DNA of 8,635 bases from Xanthomonas translucens pv. translucens DSM 18974 (lineage in GTDB: Bacteria > Pseudomonadota > Gammaproteobacteria > Xanthomonadales > Xanthomonadaceae), in assembly GCF_000331775.1 (NCBI RefSeq), contig NZ_CAPJ01000481.1:1-8635 (forward strand). The letters run 5' to 3'. Below are positions 6,606 through 8,635 of the stretch, piece after piece. The stretch's first letter is position 1. Each line of letters opens with the position of its first letter. The position numbers and the translations under genes are program-made. The notes under the pieces were generated by a model, which worked only from the letters and a program-made list of their open reading frames with translations, was not told the DNA's origin and searched no databases.

Positions 6606-6863
6606 ATGGCAGGCGCAGGCAGGGATGCGGAGGGCGCATGGGAATACGAGCGGCAGCGACGGATCGGCCTCTTGATTTCGCCCGCCGCGGCGACGCCGTC
6701 GCGCCTGGGCGACCTGCGGTTGGCGTTGGCGCTGGGCAAGCCGGTGATCGCTACCTCGGCCTGCGGCTTGGGCGCGGATGCTGGCGCGTGGCGTTGCGTG
6801 GAAGCAGGCGATGCGGTCGCGTTGCGCGCTCAGCTGCTGGAAGCGCTGGCTGTGCCGCGCTGA
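6606..6863 (+). CDS. Small ORF resembling the C-terminal end of a GT-B glycosyltransferase
   Basis: An 85-residue open frame runs from ATG 6606 to TGA 6861-6863. Its centre, LGDLRLALALGKPVIATSAC (34-53), followed by VEAGDAVALRAQLLEAL (65-81), follows the end of GT-B (GT4-like) glycosyltransferases, where the donor-binding half closes with a GxPVIAT strand and a helix that packs after a D-x-x-A-L segment. A full enzyme has 350-400 residues, so the N-terminal acceptor domain and most of the donor domain are absent. The Glu residues of the E-x7-E donor motif are not preserved (Asp36 and Leu stand in the region). The ORF lies divergent from ndh and ends 13 bases before the convergent priA stop. 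It may be a gene fragment or a small free-standing protein. Translation is unproven and its start is the nearest ATG after a -10-like box. The match is to a short, common motif, so confidence is limited. Confidence 0.45.
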   Translation: MAGAGRDAEGAWEYERQRRIGLLISPAAATPSRLGDLRLALALGKPVIATSACGLGADAGAWRCVEAGDAVALRAQLLEALAVPR

Positions 6864-6876
6864 GAACGCGTCCGGC

Positions 6877-8635
6877 TCAGTACAGATCCTGCGGGTCCAC
6901 ATCCAGCGACCAGCGCACCCGCCGCGCCTGCGGCAGCGCATAGATCGCCGGCACCGCCGCGTCCAGCACCGCATGCAGCGCGCGCCGCGTCGCCGCCGAC
7001 AGCAGCAACTGGGTGCGCTGAAAACCGGCGCGGCGCGGCATCGGCGCCGGCATCGGCCCGAAGCGTTGCACGTCGGCCTGCTCCGGCAGCAGCGCGCGCA
7101 CCGCGCTGAGGAAGGCGTTGGCGTGTTCGACCTGCTTGGCCTCGGCGCGCAGCAGCGCCAGATAGGCGAACGGCGGGAAGCCGGCCGCTTCGCGCTGCGC
7201 CAGTTCGGCCTCGGCGAAGGCGTGGTAGCCGCCGTGCACCAGGGTCTGCAGCAGGGCATGGCCAGGATGGTGGGTCTGCAGCCACACCTCGCCCGGGCGC
7301 GCGGCGCGGCCGGCGCGGCCGGCGACCTGGATCAGCTGCTGCGCCAGTTTCTCGCTGGCGCGGAAGTCGGCCGAGAACAGGCCTTCGTCGATGCCGACCA
7401 CCACCACCCGGGTCAGCTGCGGCAGGTCGTGGCCCTTGGCCAGGATCTGCGTGCCGACCAGGATTCCCGGTGCGGTGCCGAGCGTGGCCAGCTGCGTCTC
7501 CAGCGCGTCGCGGCGCTGGGTGGTGCCGCGATCGATGCGCAGCACGGGGACGTCGGGGAAGGCTTGCAGCAGGCGTTCTTCCAGGCGCTCGGTGCCGATG
7601 CCCTGCGGCTGCAGCGCCAGGCTGCCGCAGTCCGGGCAGGCCAGTGGTGCCGGCTGGCGCGCGCCGCAGTGGTGGCATTGCAGGCGCCGGCCGCCGGCAT
7701 GCACGGTCATCGGCGTGGCGTGCAGCGGGGTGCTGCAGCGCTGGCATGGCGCGGTCCAGCCGCAGTCGTGGCACAGCAGCACCGGCGCGTAGCCGCGGCG
7801 GTTCTTGAACACCAGCACCTGGCCGCCGTCGGCAAGCGCGCTGCCGATCCCGGCCAGCACCTCCGGCGACAGGCCGTCCTGCAGCGGGCGCTTGCGCACG
7901 TCGAGCACGCGCACCGTCGGCGGCCGCGCTGCGCCGGCGCGGCGGGTCAGGCGCAGGTGCGCGTAGCGGCCGCTGGCGGCGTTGTGCAGGCTTTCCAGCG
8001 ACGGCGTGGCGCTGCCCAGCAGCACCGGCACGTCCAGCGCCTTGCCGCGCACCAGGGCGAAGTCGCGGGCGTGGTAGCGGATGCCGTCCTGCTGCTTGTA
8101 GCTGCCGTCGTGTTCCTCGTCGATCACGATCAGCCCGGCCTGCGGCAGCGGCACGAACACCGCCGAGCGGGTGCCGACCACCACCCGCGCCTCGCCGCGC
8201 CAGGCCGCGGCCCAGACCCGCGCGCGCTCGTTGTCGGTGAGTCCGGAATGCAGCGCGTGCACCGGCACGCCCAGGCGCGCGCGGAACCGCGCCAGGGTCT
8301 GCGGGGTCAGGCCGATCTCCGGCACCAGCACCAGCGCCTGGCGGCCGCGCGCCAGGCAGGCGGCGATGGCCTGCAGGTAGACCTCGGTCTTGCCGCTGCC
8401 GGTGACCCCGTCGAGCAGGAACGGGGCGAAGCCTGGCGCGGCGACGACGGCGTCGATCGCGGCCTGCTGTTCGTCGTTCGGGCTGGGGCCGGGCTGCGGC
8501 TGCGGCGCCGCGCTGCTGGCCGGCACCGCGATGCGTTCGGCGAAGTCGCGCTTGGCCAGGCTGCGCGCGGCGCTGCGCCAGTCGTCCATGGCCTGGTCGA
8601 GCCGGTCTTCGTCCATGGGGCCGTCCGCCAGCAGG
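6877..8635 (-). CDS. priA: Primosomal replication restart helicase PriA, 5' end outside the window
   Basis: PriA is a 3'-5' superfamily 2 helicase that recognises stalled forks and reloads DnaB. About 585 residues are visible; the family usually has about 730, so the N-terminal fork-binding domain and most of the winged helix lie beyond the right edge. The frame is open to 8635, so ATG 8616 is internal. Counting from that Met, the helicase motifs are Walker A GVTGSGKT (70-77), DEEH (166-169), motif III GSATPS (201-206), GTQILAKGHD (388-397) and motif VI QVAGRAGR (430-437). Eight cysteines (C282, C285, C291, C294, C314, C317, C327, C330) form the two zinc sites typical of PriA, inserted in the second helicase lobe. 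The C-terminal domain ends RWSLDVDPQDLY. All key residues are intact. No terminator was found in the 13 bases separating it from the convergent small ORF. Confidence 0.97.
   Translation of the reverse strand, partial: LLADGPMDEDRLDQAMDDWRSAARSLAKRDFAERIAVPASSAAPQPQPGPSPNDEQQAAIDAVVAAPGFAPFLLDGVTGSGKTEVYLQAIAACLARGRQALVLVPEIGLTPQTLARFRARLGVPVHALHSGLTDNERARVWAAAWRGEARVVVGTRSAVFVPLPQAGLIVIDEEHDGSYKQQDGIRYHARDFALVRGKALDVPVLLGSATPSLESLHNAASGRYAHLRLTRRAGAARPPTVRVLDVRKRPLQDGLSPEVLAGIGSALADGGQVLVFKNRRGYAPVLLCHDCGWTAPCQRCSTPLHATPMTVHAGGRRLQCHHCGARQPAPLACPDCGSLALQPQGIGTERLEERLLQAFPDVPVLRIDRGTTQRRDALETQLATLGTAPGILVGTQILAKGHDLPQLTRVVVVGIDEGLFSADFRASEKLAQQLIQVAGRAGRAARPGEVWLQTHHPGHALLQTLVHGGYHAFAEAELAQREAAGFPPFAYLALLRAEAKQVEHANAFLSAVRALLPEQADVQRFGPMPAPMPRRAGFQRTQLLLSAATRRALHAVLDAAVPAIYALPQARRVRWSLDVDPQDLY

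Noticed and set aside
6432..7259. - strand frame with a Cys/Ala-rich end (ACITALHCAACVQ) across the ndh upstream gap.
   Set aside because: Most of it is a frame-shifted shadow of priA; the Cys-rich end has no start codon or binding site of its own and ends inside the ndh start.

Overview
The window is a GC-rich (about 70% by eye), densely coding stretch of a bacterial chromosome. The proteins read best as Xanthomonadaceae, most likely Xanthomonas or a close relative. Ung, RpoH, FtsE and FtsX all look like the versions of that family. GC this high would suit the sacchari/translucens side of the genus, but that is only an inference. Nothing looks like a phage, plasmid, insertion sequence, CRISPR array, tRNA or rRNA.

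The left half (1-4652) runs on the + strand. It holds the tail of a gene with a basic, low-complexity C-terminus (probably the RNA helicase rhlB), then ftsE and ftsX (the ABC-type pair that governs septal peptidoglycan hydrolysis), overlapping by 4 bases. Next come a two-receiver response regulator, ung (uracil-DNA glycosylase) and rpoH (heat-shock sigma-32). ftsE, ftsX and the regulator are packed like one operon, and ung follows after 22 bases. rpoH sits behind a 219-base regulatory gap that contains a good sigma-E (ECF) promoter match, an inverted repeat over its -10/start region, and a 14-bp perfect palindrome upstream. A strong bidirectional intrinsic terminator (4690-4718) closes the block.

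The right half (4796-8635) is mostly - strand. It holds the C-terminal remnant of a TRIC/YadS-type channel gene lying directly behind ndh, then ndh itself (type II NADH dehydrogenase), and finally priA (primosomal helicase), which runs off the right edge. One short + strand ORF (6606-6863), resembling the C-terminal end of a GT-B glycosyltransferase, lies divergent from ndh and convergent with priA.

Most of the window is conserved housekeeping sequence: cell division, DNA repair, replication restart, respiration and heat shock. The points that merit a second look are the apparently leaderless ftsE start, the regulator whose first receiver has lost its phospho-aspartate, the layered rpoH control region, and two gene remnants (the channel and the glycosyltransferase) flanking ndh. 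I see no convincing new defence, toxin or mobile system.
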